From: a virus
Length of the DNA: 64,000 bases
Strand: one strand, 5' to 3'
Virus record (IMG/VR): IMGVR_UViG_3300027782_006229
Location: 1 to 64,000 of that record
In this document: positions 51,449-57,807 of the stretch, one piece after another
Layout of the letters: every line of letters starts with the position of its first letter
Numbering within the stretch: position 1 is the first letter of the stretch
The notes under the pieces: model-generated
Told to the model about the DNA's origin: nothing
Databases searched by the model: none
The model's input: the letters and a program-made list of their open reading frames with translations, nothing else
Position numbers and translations under genes: made by a program

Positions 51449-52047
51449 ATACATTTAAACAATTCTTTTTAGAGCAAACAGATAAAACCGCTGTTATAGC
51501 ATATGGTCGCTATAACCCACCTACTGTTGGTCACGAGAAGCTTATTAATAAACTAGCTGATGTAACAAAGAGTGTTAACGGTGATGGATTTCTGGTACCG
51601 TCACATACACAAAACAACAAAAAGGACCCACTATCTTTTAAAGAGAAAGAAGAAATCCTAAAGTATATGACACCACCAAATATTCAAATTTTGGAATCTG
51701 GTGCTAATTTAATTTCTGTGCTAAAAGATTTGCAAGATAAAGGGTATACGAACGTGGTACATATTGCTGGTAGTGATCGAATTCCAGAGTTTGAAGGTTT
51801 GGTTGCTAAATATAACGGTAAACCTGATTCAAAAGGTAATATTCCTTTTCAATTTAAAGATTATAAGTTTGAATCAGCAGGTGAAAGAGACCCAGATTCT
51901 GAGGGAGTTGAAGGTATGAGTGCTTCAAAGCTCAGAAAAGCTGCTCTCGATAATGATATAGATCTTTTCAAGCAGGGTATGTCTCGTATGATACCGAGTA
52001 TTTTAGTAAATAAAACTTATAATGCAATAAGAGAACGTATTAAATAA
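51445..52047 (+). CDS. Cytidylyl/adenylyltransferase (HIGH-type), NMNAT-like, 200 aa
   Basis: After a shared N-terminal peptide (MNTFKQFFLEQ) comes AYGRYNPPTVGHEKLINKL (residues about 19-37), the (H/T)xGH nucleotide-binding signature of NMN/nicotinate adenylyltransferases, and near residue 157 SASKLRKAA, equivalent to the ISSTxxR motif. The catalytic core appears complete. Known: phages encode NMNAT-like enzymes for NAD salvage. The N-terminal peptide suggests that this copy may be carried in the virion. Confidence 0.82.
   Translation: MNTFKQFFLEQTDKTAVIAYGRYNPPTVGHEKLINKLADVTKSVNGDGFLVPSHTQNNKKDPLSFKEKEEILKYMTPPNIQILESGANLISVLKDLQDKGYTNVVHIAGSDRIPEFEGLVAKYNGKPDSKGNIPFQFKDYKFESAGERDPDSEGVEGMSASKLRKAALDNDIDLFKQGMSRMIPSILVNKTYNAIRERIK
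52039..52046 (+). promoter_or_regulatory. Candidate late promoter ATTAAATA for the 52052 gene
   Basis: The box ends 5 nt before the ATG at 52052 and overlaps the stop of the 51445 gene. Confidence 0.5.
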
Positions 52048-52051
52048 CTAT

Positions 52052-52390
52052 ATGGATAAAAAGGATAAAATTTCTATTGCTGCTTTATATGAAAATGCTA
52101 TTTTTATAACAAGGGCATCTAATCTATCACCAGAAACCCATATGCCTGGTATGGCTAGTGATTCAGAAGGTCACAACGTGGATGAAAGTGATCCTAGTGA
52201 GATTCATATGGCAAAAGCTGATCTTAAAAAGCTTGCAGAGTATTCTCAAAAGCTTTACGATATGGTAGACCAAACAGATGGGCTTGAAGGTTGGGTAGCT
52301 TCTAAAATTACTAAAGCATCTGATTATATCTCTTCTGTGTATCATTGGTTAGATTATGAACACCAAAATAAAGGATGCGGCTGCGAATAA
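52052..52390 (+). CDS. Conserved T4-like phage protein, 112 aa
   Basis: The sequence has an N-terminal peptide with AALYEN, a Ser/Asp-rich linker and a C-terminal helical domain KKLAEYSQKLYDMVD ... EGWVASKITKASDYISSVYHWLDYE ending in CGCE (landmarks shortened). I recognise the WVxSKITKAxDYxSSVYHxLDYE pattern as common in T4-like phages; its function is unknown to me. Virion localisation is plausible. Confidence 0.7.
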   Translation: MDKKDKISIAALYENAIFITRASNLSPETHMPGMASDSEGHNVDESDPSEIHMAKADLKKLAEYSQKLYDMVDQTDGLEGWVASKITKASDYISSVYHWLDYEHQNKGCGCE

Positions 52391-52391
52391 T

Positions 52392-52832
52392 ATGATTAAT
52401 TTCAAAAAATATTTTAACGAAAAAACGGTAATTGGTTTAATTGAAACCATTTACATTAATGATATCGGTGAAGTACAAGCTAAAGTTGATAGTGGTAACG
52501 GTGCTTTTAACGTATTGCATGGTGATAATGTATCTGTTAAAGATGACACAGTTACGTTTAATACAATTAATGGTAGAACCATCACCAAACCAATTGCAAA
52601 TCATATTAAGATTAACGTCGGTGCAGGTAACTTCGAAGAAAGACCAGTTGTTGAGTTTGATATAAAAATTGGAGATAGAGAATTTGATAATGTAAAATTC
52701 TCTATTGGTAATAGAGCTAGTAATGAATACCCTGTACTCATTGGTAAAGACTTTATTAGAGATGAATTAGATGCTCTAATAGATGTAGACGCTAAAAATA
52801 TTTTTGATAACAATATCGAAGTAGACTATTGA
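52392..52832 (+). CDS. RimB/retropepsin-like aspartic protease, 146 aa
   Basis: The start MINFKKYFNEKTVIG at 52392 is selected, 1 nt after the previous stop. Seen: AKVDSGNGAFNVLHG near residues 34-48 (the D-(S/T)-G active site), then EERPVVEFDIKIG and NEYPVLIGKDFI, which match the pattern of the ATP-dependent zinc protease/RimB family (retropepsin fold). Such small proteases act as dimers. The shared N-terminal peptide raises the idea of a packaged protease. It lies with other packaged-type enzymes. Confidence 0.75.
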   Translation: MINFKKYFNEKTVIGLIETIYINDIGEVQAKVDSGNGAFNVLHGDNVSVKDDTVTFNTINGRTITKPIANHIKINVGAGNFEERPVVEFDIKIGDREFDNVKFSIGNRASNEYPVLIGKDFIRDELDALIDVDAKNIFDNNIEVDY

Positions 52833-52835
52833 GTT

Positions 52836-53279
52836 TTGAAAATTTTAATTTGTGGTCGTAGTGGAAGTGGTAAAAGTTTTTTTACCAAATATTTGAGAGA
52901 GCATATTGAGTTCTCTCACTTTAACGGTGATTTCATTAGAGAATTAACTCGTAACACTGATTTTACTATTACCGGTCGAACCCGTCAAGCTTTTTGTATG
53001 AAGCTTTTAGCTGATAATTGTGGTGATAAAGTTGTTGTTTGTGACTTTATTTGTCCTACAAAAGAATTACGAAAAATATTTACACCAGATATTATAGTGT
53101 ATTGCGTTCATCCTGGGTCAGGAAAATATGCAGATACAGATTTATTATTCCAGGAAGTTGCTTCATCTGAAGCAACAAATGTTTTCCGTTTTGAAAGGGG
53201 TTATGAAGAAAATTTAGTAAAAGAGATACTTAAACTTTGCATTAACAATGATAGTTTAAGTATCTCTGAGCAGCTTTAG
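52836..53279 (+). CDS. P-loop kinase, adenylylsulfate (APS) kinase-like, 147 aa
   Basis: The start is TTG at 52836. Seen: Walker A CGRSGSGKSFFTKYL near residues 6-20, FNGDFIRELTRNTDF near 33-47 (CysC has DGDxVRxxLxxDLGF here) and VCDFICPTKELRKIF near 69-83 (CysC: VSFISPFRxxR). The order and spacing follow APS kinase, but at 147 residues the C-terminal lid is short. Product would be PAPS, the donor for the sulfotransferase at 4.7 kb. A different small-molecule kinase remains possible. Confidence 0.65.
   Translation: MKILICGRSGSGKSFFTKYLREHIEFSHFNGDFIRELTRNTDFTITGRTRQAFCMKLLADNCGDKVVVCDFICPTKELRKIFTPDIIVYCVHPGSGKYADTDLLFQEVASSEATNVFRFERGYEENLVKEILKLCINNDSLSISEQL
53222..53267. other. 15-bp perfect hairpin in overlapping convergent gene ends
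   Basis: AGAGATACTTAAACT at 53222 pairs with its perfect complement at 53253-53267 across a 16-nt loop. It lies in coding sequence of both the kinase (plus) and the small basic gene (minus). There is no T-run. It may act as a terminator or RNA-decay block for both transcripts. Confidence 0.7.
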
Positions 53280-53436
53280 CTGTATTGTTACCTTTGTTCT
53301 TCTGTTTAGATTTTAACGCTCTCGCTTTAGAACAAGTCATCTTACCTTTTGTCTGTCTCTTTAGTATACCTGGTCTAACAGGATCGTGAACGCTCTTCTT
53401 TTCGGTAATATTGAAGTATTCAGCAAAGGTAATCAT
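53242..53436 (-). CDS. Small very basic late protein with capsid-targeting-like N-terminus, 64 aa
   Basis: It begins MITFAEYFNITEKK, followed by a lysine-rich body (SKARALKSKQKNKGNNTAKAAQRYLNYHC). The start at 53436 is fixed by a late-type box ATTAAATA exactly 5 nt upstream; a longer frame would run through a tRNA gene. Resembles DNA-binding internal head proteins in size, charge and N-terminus. The 3' end overlaps the convergent APS-kinase-like gene by 38 nt. Confidence 0.72.
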   Translation of the reverse strand: MITFAEYFNITEKKSVHDPVRPGILKRQTKGKMTCSKARALKSKQKNKGNNTAKAAQRYLNYHC

Positions 53437-53441
53437 ACCTT

Positions 53442-53449
53442 TATTTAAT
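53442..53449 (-). promoter_or_regulatory. Late promoter ATTAAATA for the 53242 gene
   Basis: Five nucleotides before the ATG at 53436, between that gene and a tRNA. Confidence 0.55.
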
Positions 53450-53454
53450 CTAAA

Positions 53455-53550
53455 TGGTACTCCAGGCCGGGATCGAACCGACAACCGCGGCCTAATCTGG
53501 GCCATACGAAAGGTATAAGCTTTCCGCTCTGCCAATTGAGCTACTGGAGT
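53455..53550 (-). tRNA. tRNA, anticodon TAT (Ile, AUA) by geometry, with a 25-nt variable region
   Basis: 96 nt including encoded CCA. The acceptor stem ACTCCAG/CTGGAGT, D-arm, a 5-bp anticodon stem GAAAG/CTTTC with loop CTTATAC, and a normal TTCGATC T-loop are present. An extra GGCC-CAGATTA-GGCC hairpin occupies the variable region, which is unusual for Ile. Confidence 0.7.
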
Positions 53551-53588
53551 GTTATTAAATTTAATGTCTTTATTTTACAGATCAACTA

Positions 53589-54182
53589 TTAGTTTTTTAA
53601 ATCTTCAAAATCGTTGTAAATATGCTGGTATGTTTGTCCAGCTTCCTCAGTTTGAGGTGTAAAATATTCTGATGTTATAGCTGTATTTTTAGCTTTTTCT
53701 CCAGCAGCATTAATCTGATCATTAAAATCGTCAATTTGATCACGATTAGGATTTCTTAAACTAGATAGTTCATGATCTAGTTGATCGAGCAATGATGTAT
53801 CACCATTACGTCTTGCTTCCATTTTCTGTCTCATTAATGAATGACGTTTTTTATTAAACTCAGGTTCCGCATGCAACTCATTCATTTTAGCTCTTAACGG
53901 TTGTGTTACTGGCCACATGATGTTTTGATGGAAAAACAAACTTAATGTTTGTAGTAGCTTTGATAATTTTTTATCACGATGTTCACCAGATGGTCCTATT
54001 CCATGTTTATTCATCGTATATAAAGATAGATAAGACACTTTATCAGCGAATTCTTTTAAAGTCATCGGTTTACCAGTTCTAGTGTCGGTGGTAATCGATT
54101 GCAAAAACTCTTCAATTGTATTGAAGTTTGGTTCTGCAAGTTCGTAACTCTCGTTAAAATAAAATTGACTAAATGTTATCAT
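53589..54182 (-). CDS. Late protein with capsid-targeting-like N-terminus, 197 aa
   Basis: It starts MITFSQFYFNESYELAEPNF, again the shared peptide. The remainder is α-helical and hydrophilic (residues 85-150 rich in R, K, E), with no recognised domain. A late-type AATAAATA (54189-54196) is 6 nt before the ATG. Confidence 0.65.
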   Translation of the reverse strand: MITFSQFYFNESYELAEPNFNTIEEFLQSITTDTRTGKPMTLKEFADKVSYLSLYTMNKHGIGPSGEHRDKKLSKLLQTLSLFFHQNIMWPVTQPLRAKMNELHAEPEFNKKRHSLMRQKMEARRNGDTSLLDQLDHELSSLRNPNRDQIDDFNDQINAAGEKAKNTAITSEYFTPQTEEAGQTYQHIYNDFEDLKN

Positions 54183-54188
54183 CTATGT

Positions 54189-54196
54189 TATTTATT
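54189..54196 (-). promoter_or_regulatory. Late promoter AATAAATA for the 53589 gene
   Basis: Minus strand, 6 nt before the ATG at 54182. Confidence 0.55.
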
Positions 54197-54239
54197 TAAT
54201 GCAGGGGTTTTACGTGATTAACCTGCAACCACTTTTAAC

Positions 54240-55256
54240 TTACTTATTGTAAATATCAAGTAAGTTAAACTTGAGATTTGGTCCATTAGTAAAGATTTCA
54301 CCAGCAGATTTATTCAAGCGCATTGCAGTATCATTACCAATAACACTACGTTCATGACTTGCAAGATTGGTAGCAAGGTTGAATACATCATATAGATTTT
54401 CATCTGTATAAATAAACTTCTGACGTTTTGCGCTAAAGTTATCAACTGAATGACCAGCGTTATGGAAGTCAGCAACAATACTTGAATATTGAGGCATAAA
54501 ACGTTCACGAGATTCTTTATTAAGTTGACTTGCAACACAATTGACTTCATATAGAGAGGCTCGAGCATTTCGTAGAGCATCAACGCGAGGTTTAACACTG
54601 CTAATTATACTATCGTTATTAGCGAATTTCAAAAATTGCTTACCGATATTCTTACTAACAGCTGCCACACGATATGCAAGTTGCTCACGAGTAGTCATAC
54701 CATTTGTGCACATAAGACGCAAAAAGTAATTTGCAAATTGCTGACTTGCGTGACCAATAATAGAGGTTGCTCCGAACTTCCAAAGATCACCGAGGCCGCA
54801 ATTAATATCATCACCACCAACAGTATGCACTTCTACATTACACGTTTCGCTATTCCATTCGATACGTTGCAGGTTGTGATTAATATTTTCGTCAATAGTA
54901 TTGAAGAGCTCATCAAGACGTTCATCAAAATTGAGTTGAGTATTTTCTTTTACGTTAGAATTAACTAGCGTATTAACGTTATTATTGTGATCAACAATAC
55001 AGGTAAACTGCTTATTTTTATCAATAGTATTCAATGCGGTACGAATTGAATCCCAATTTTCTGCTGGCTTTGCAAAAATCTCTTTTGAAAGATTTGTACG
55101 AATACCGATTGCATCCATAATTCGCCTGGTATTGGTCGTTGAGTACTTATCAGCGATAATAAGTCGATTATGCTCACATGTAATATGCTGAGTATTAAAA
55201 GGTACGATTGTGTGTTGCTTTACTTTGTCTTTTACTTGTTCTAATGTATTTGTCAT
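54240..55256 (-). CDS. DUF932-like conserved phage protein, 338 aa
   Basis: The central region FANYFLRLMCTNGMTTREQLAYR (landmark LRLMCTNGMTT near residue 188) resembles the DUF932 family widespread in phages and plasmids; function is unproven, often linked to DNA-related processes. It has an AGGAAA-class promoter 35 nt upstream, leaving a short leader, unlike the other early genes. A stem-loop (TGCAGG/CCTGCA, 54200-54226) lies downstream of its stop. Confidence 0.65.
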   Translation of the reverse strand: MTNTLEQVKDKVKQHTIVPFNTQHITCEHNRLIIADKYSTTNTRRIMDAIGIRTNLSKEIFAKPAENWDSIRTALNTIDKNKQFTCIVDHNNNVNTLVNSNVKENTQLNFDERLDELFNTIDENINHNLQRIEWNSETCNVEVHTVGGDDINCGLGDLWKFGATSIIGHASQQFANYFLRLMCTNGMTTREQLAYRVAAVSKNIGKQFLKFANNDSIISSVKPRVDALRNARASLYEVNCVASQLNKESRERFMPQYSSIVADFHNAGHSVDNFSAKRQKFIYTDENLYDVFNLATNLASHERSVIGNDTAMRLNKSAGEIFTNGPNLKFNLLDIYNK

Positions 55257-55290
55257 ATATTTTGTAGTAATTGTTTTGTTACTTACTACT

Positions 55291-55307
55291 ATTATAATGT
55301 ATTTCCT
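55291..55307 (-). promoter_or_regulatory. Early promoter AGGAAA-N5-TATAAT for the 54240 gene
   Basis: Minus strand: AGGAAA 55307-55302, TACAT, TATAAT 55296-55291. The ATG is 34 nt further on. Confidence 0.7.
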
Positions 55308-55349
55308 TTAGAGTTCCACTATTGTTTTAAATTTTGATCTAACACCAAA

Positions 55350-55357
55350 CATAAATA
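55350..55357 (+). promoter_or_regulatory. Late promoter CATAAATA for two tiny membrane proteins
   Basis: The box ends 5 nt before the ATG at 55363. Confidence 0.55.
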
Positions 55358-55362
55358 ATGAT

Positions 55363-55449
55363 ATGAATGTCCTTGAAATATTAGAAATGTTTTTAGGACT
55401 TTTTTGCATTACTGCAATCTTCATCGCTATAGCAAAAGTTTTGCCTTAG
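55363..55449 (+). CDS. Tiny single-TM protein, 28 aa
   Basis: Translation of 55363-55449: MNVLEILEMFLGLFCITAIF followed by IAIAKVLP. After a short acidic start nearly the whole chain is one membrane helix. It is supported by a late box with the exact 5-nt spacing seen elsewhere. A second tiny TM gene follows 17 nt later. It could be a small holin-, antiholin- or membrane-regulator-like peptide; no homology is claimed. Confidence 0.6.
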   Translation: MNVLEILEMFLGLFCITAIFIAIAKVLP

Positions 55450-55466
55450 CTTGAACTGCAGTCCTT

Positions 55467-55547
55467 ATGGACTATTTATTTATAATTTTAGGAATTTTTG
55501 GCATTGCGTTGGGCTTGTACCTCATTGCAACAGCCAACCATCAATGA
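55467..55547 (+). CDS. Tiny single-TM protein, 26 aa
   Basis: Translation: MDYLFIILGIFGIALGLYLI then ATANHQ. It is a single hydrophobic helix with a short polar tail. It lies 17 nt after the 28-aa TM gene and its last 7 nt overlap the convergent 55541 gene. No box of its own is seen, so it probably shares the late transcript. Confidence 0.55.
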   Translation: MDYLFIILGIFGIALGLYLIATANHQ

Positions 55548-56323
55548 TGTTGTTGCACCTGTTCATACAGTGCAATTAAATTTTTCATGTCAGTGGTGTG
55601 ATGATCAACTGCAAGTTTGTATCCGTGCTGTTCAGAACCACCCTGCGGCGCACCTCCAAGATAATCTGCTGGAGAGTATTCAATGCTGTTAGCATATGCT
55701 TTTTCTTTTTTCTTTTCACCCATTTCACTCTTGACAACCTTGATTGCATCGTTGATAACTGAATCAATAGTGCTTATTATTTCTCGATCACCGTGAAATA
55801 ACCCTTTATCTATCATTTTTTCAGCAGGGTACAATACTCTTGGTTCACCCATTGCGTTTTTAAAATAAATGTCACCGGCTGAATGATATTTAGGATCTTT
55901 TAAAAACTCCATGGCTTTGTCTAGAGGGTGCTGCACAAATTGTTCGACATCTTCTGGTGTAAAATTTTTATTACTTGGAAATTTATCTAATAGTGTTTCT
56001 TGTACATAATCTGCAAATGTATCCCCATCTTTTGCAACATAATTCACAATTGCTTTTGCTAATTCATCATTTATTTTGATTGAACTCAATTGTTGATTTG
56101 CTTTTTGTGCAAATATTTTTGCGTTATCACTAGTGGTAATAGTCGAAAAAATATTATACCAATCGCCTTTTTTAAATCTACCAATGTTGATTGTAGCACC
56201 TTTTAATCCGCTGCCAACAGATGAAAGTCTTTTTGCTGCAGGTAAAGCTTGTATTGGTTTAGCAAAAGAAGCTATCAATGTACCAATCATTTTTTTGAGA
56301 ATATTTCTGCGTGAATCCATCAT
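55541..56323 (-). CDS. Late protein with twin-arginine-like signal, 260 aa
   Basis: The N-terminus MMDSRRNILKKMIGTLIASF fits the Tat pattern (S-R-R-N-I-L-K, then a hydrophobic stretch and ALPAA). The mature part has no recognised domain; it is mixed α/β and ends in a His-rich tail (VDHHTTDM, QQHH). TATAAATA lies exactly 5 nt before the ATG, so it is late. Together with the two DUF1501 proteins this is the third late product with a Tat-like signal. Alternatively the start may be a head-targeting peptide. Confidence 0.65.
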   Translation of the reverse strand: MMDSRRNILKKMIGTLIASFAKPIQALPAAKRLSSVGSGLKGATINIGRFKKGDWYNIFSTITTSDNAKIFAQKANQQLSSIKINDELAKAIVNYVAKDGDTFADYVQETLLDKFPSNKNFTPEDVEQFVQHPLDKAMEFLKDPKYHSAGDIYFKNAMGEPRVLYPAEKMIDKGLFHGDREIISTIDSVINDAIKVVKSEMGEKKKEKAYANSIEYSPADYLGGAPQGGSEQHGYKLAVDHHTTDMKNLIALYEQVQQHH

Positions 56324-56328
56324 GCATA

Positions 56329-56336
56329 TATTTATA
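56329..56336 (-). promoter_or_regulatory. Late promoter TATAAATA for the 55541 gene
   Basis: An exact octamer, 5 nt before the ATG at 56323. Confidence 0.65.
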
Positions 56337-56390
56337 TAAAAATTTGTTAGATTTTAAATTTATAAATACCTCATTGCAACTGCCAGATGA

Positions 56391-56633
56391 TCATATATCG
56401 AAGAACCCTTCAGCTTTAAGATATTTTTCAACTTTCATAAAGAAATTAATGTCTTGCAATGAGGGGTAATCCACATACTCTTTAGAAATATCACTGCCCT
56501 CAAAATCTAAGGATGCAATGTATTGTAATGTTAGATTTAAATTTGCTCTACATTTTCGTCCATGAAAATCAAATACTATGTTTCTTCGTAAACACTTGTT
56601 GAGCATTTGTTGTAATGTTTCTTCTTCTTTCAT
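56391..56633 (-). CDS. Small protein placed 9 nt after a tRNA, 80 aa
   Basis: The start MKEEETLQQML at 56633 is used; a longer frame runs into tRNA-Leu. No family is recognised. It has a basic centre (RRNIVFDFHGRKCRAN) and a hydrophilic helical rest. The ATG is 9 nt from the CCA end of tRNA-Leu(TAA), so tRNA 3' processing would leave a near-leaderless mRNA. Confidence 0.6.
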   Translation of the reverse strand: MKEEETLQQMLNKCLRRNIVFDFHGRKCRANLNLTLQYIASLDFEGSDISKEYVDYPSLQDINFFMKVEKYLKAEGFFDI

Positions 56634-56642
56634 GTAGTAAAT

Positions 56643-56719
56643 TGGTACCCTGAGTCGGATTCGAACCGACAACACACGGATCTTAAATCCGATGCATCTA
56701 CCAATTGTGCTACCAGGGC
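56643..56719 (-). tRNA. tRNA-Leu(TAA), class I shape
   Basis: 77 nt with CCA. Loop TTTAAGA gives TAA. The variable region is only 5 nt, although Leu tRNAs normally have a long variable arm. Canonical T-loop TTCGAAT. Confidence 0.8.
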
Positions 56720-56727
56720 ATTGAAAG

Positions 56728-56802
56728 TGGTTCTCTTGGATGGTAATGCTCCATCTTAGATCGCTTCACAGGCGATGACATTACTTTTATGATACGAAGA
56801 GA
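56728..56802 (-). tRNA. tRNA-His(GTG) with altered T-loop
   Basis: 75 nt with CCA. The anticodon arm ATCGC-CTGTGAA-GCGAT is clean. The T-arm GATGG-AGCATTA-CCATC has loop AGCATTA rather than TTCRANY, and the D-loop has AGTA and no GG. No G at position -1 is encoded. Confidence 0.7.
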
Positions 56803-56811
56803 TTTTGAAAG

Positions 56812-56886
56812 TGGTACCTGGTGCGGGAATCGAACCCACATAAAGGCTTTAGAAGAGCCTTGTCCTATCCGTTGAACGAACCAGGC
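56812..56886 (-). tRNA. tRNA-Arg(TCT)
   Basis: 75 nt with CCA. Acceptor GCCTGGT/ACCAGGT; loop CTTCTAA; T-loop TTCGATT. Confidence 0.9.
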
Positions 56887-56894
56887 ATTTAAAT

Positions 56895-56969
56895 TGGAGC
56901 GCAATCAGGGAATCAAACCCTGCTAAGCGATTTTGCAGACCGCCACCTACATCAGCTGGCTCATTGCGC
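56895..56969 (-). tRNA. tRNA-Cys(GCA)
   Basis: 75 nt with CCA. Perfect acceptor GCGCAAT/ATTGCGC; loop CTGCAAA; discriminator T as expected for Cys. Confidence 0.9.
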
Positions 56970-57329
56970 ATTTGAAAATTGTTGACACTCTATTGAGTAG
57001 CTAATTCAACGAGTGCCTCAGAAACCATTCAATGAGCTTGTGCAAGCGCACCCAGTCAGACGTGAATCTGAACAGCCAAAGTGCCAGGAACAGCAACGAA
57101 ACTGACAGTTAGTTGAATATTTCTGAATATCGATAGCCGGTGAGGTATCCAAGAGTATCTGGTCTATCTACAGATCCCTCTCTGCCCATTCTCCGTTTGT
57201 AATATACACTTCATAATGCTTCCGTCCAGTATTATCATACTTTGCATTGCAATGCATTTCAGGTCTTACCCGGCCCCTCACATTATTTTCTCATTACACG
57301 CAACCTGCGTCTTTCCTTACTATCAAAAT
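56970..57329. other. 360-nt gap in the tRNA array, structured, function unknown
   Basis: No complete tRNA is found. It contains small hairpins (GCTTG-TG-CAAGC near 57035; TCAGA-CGTGAA-TCTGA near 57055; palindrome GCATTGCAATGC near 57243) and a possible 29-codon ORF (57168-57257). A small non-coding RNA or remnants of tRNAs are possible. Confidence 0.4.
57168..57257 (-). CDS. Possible 29-aa ORF in the tRNA-array gap
   Basis: Translation starts MHCNAKYDNTGRKHYEVYIT and ends NGEWAERDL. The composition is protein-like (charged, Y-rich) rather than random, but there is no promoter box or coupling to support it. Confidence 0.3.
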   Translation of the reverse strand: MHCNAKYDNTGRKHYEVYITNGEWAERDL

Positions 57330-57404
57330 TGGTGGAGCGTAAGGGATTCGAACCCTTTCTTCAACCGTGCAAGGATCATGTGCTACCATTATCACTAACG
57401 CCCC
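57330..57404 (-). tRNA. tRNA-Ala(TGC)
   Basis: 75 nt with CCA. Acceptor GGGGCGT/ACGCTCC; loop CTTGCAC; anticodon stem contains three G-T pairs. Confidence 0.85.
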
Positions 57405-57410
57405 ATAAAA

Positions 57411-57485
57411 TGGTACCCGAAGTAGGATTCAAACCTACAACAATCCGCGTGTAAGGCGGGCGCTCTATCGTTGAGCTATTCGGGC
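57411..57485 (-). tRNA. tRNA-Val(TAC)
   Basis: 75 nt with CCA. Acceptor GCCCGAA/TTCGGGT; loop CTTACAC; T-loop TTTGAAT. Confidence 0.9.
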
Positions 57486-57492
57486 AATTTAC

Positions 57493-57690
57493 CTACTCTG
57501 AAACTTTTGTCTCTTTACGAGCATTTTTCTCTGCTGTAATTTCATTACGACGAGCTTTAGCTAGTACGATAATCTCTTGTAGACGCTTTCGTGCGTTTGT
57601 ACTTGCAGATGATTTACCGTTGATGAATTTTTCATCATCAATTGCAAAAGCTTCAGTTAGTTCTTTAAGTTGGTCATATGTTTTTGTCAT
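57493..57690 (-). CDS. Histone H1-like Hc1 family protein, 65 aa
   Basis: Hc1-type proteins bind and condense DNA in Chlamydiae and occur in Bacteroidetes and other PVC bacteria. Seen: YDQLKELTEAFAIDDEKF then SSASTNARKRLQEIIVLAKA, which parallels the Hc1 N-terminal pattern L ... DxEKF..G.K...TRARK.LQEIK.LA. The lysine-rich C-terminal tail of full Hc1 is nearly absent. It has its own AGGAAA-class promoter with TATAAT 5 nt before the ATG, within the tRNA array, so it is expressed early. It may act on host DNA; that is inference. Confidence 0.75.
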   Translation of the reverse strand: MTKTYDQLKELTEAFAIDDEKFINGKSSASTNARKRLQEIIVLAKARRNEITAEKNARKETKVSE

Positions 57691-57695
57691 ACTTT

Positions 57696-57712
57696 ATTAT
57701 AATATCTTTCCT
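57696..57712 (-). promoter_or_regulatory. Early promoter AGGAAA-N5-TATAAT for the Hc1-like gene
   Basis: Minus strand: AGGAAA 57712-57707, GATAT, TATAAT 57701-57696; 5 nt to the ATG at 57690. Confidence 0.75.
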
Positions 57713-57732
57713 ATCTGAATCAACTATTAAAT

Positions 57733-57807
57733 TGGCTCCCCAGGTACGGTTCGAACGTACGACATGACGGTTAACAGCCGTCCGCTCTACCACTGAGCTA
57801 CTGGGGA
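57733..57807 (-). tRNA. tRNA-Asn(GTT)
   Basis: 75 nt with CCA. Acceptor TCCCCAG/CTGGGGA; arm GACGG-CTGTTAA-CCGTC; discriminator G. Confidence 0.92.

Noticed and set aside
53437-53535. N-terminal extension of the small basic gene through 53535
   Set aside because: The extension is the reverse reading of a tRNA gene; the ATG at 53436 has a late box 5 nt upstream.
56970-57329. tmRNA
   Set aside because: No tRNA-like ends with a T-arm and CCA and no tag reading frame ending in alanines were found.
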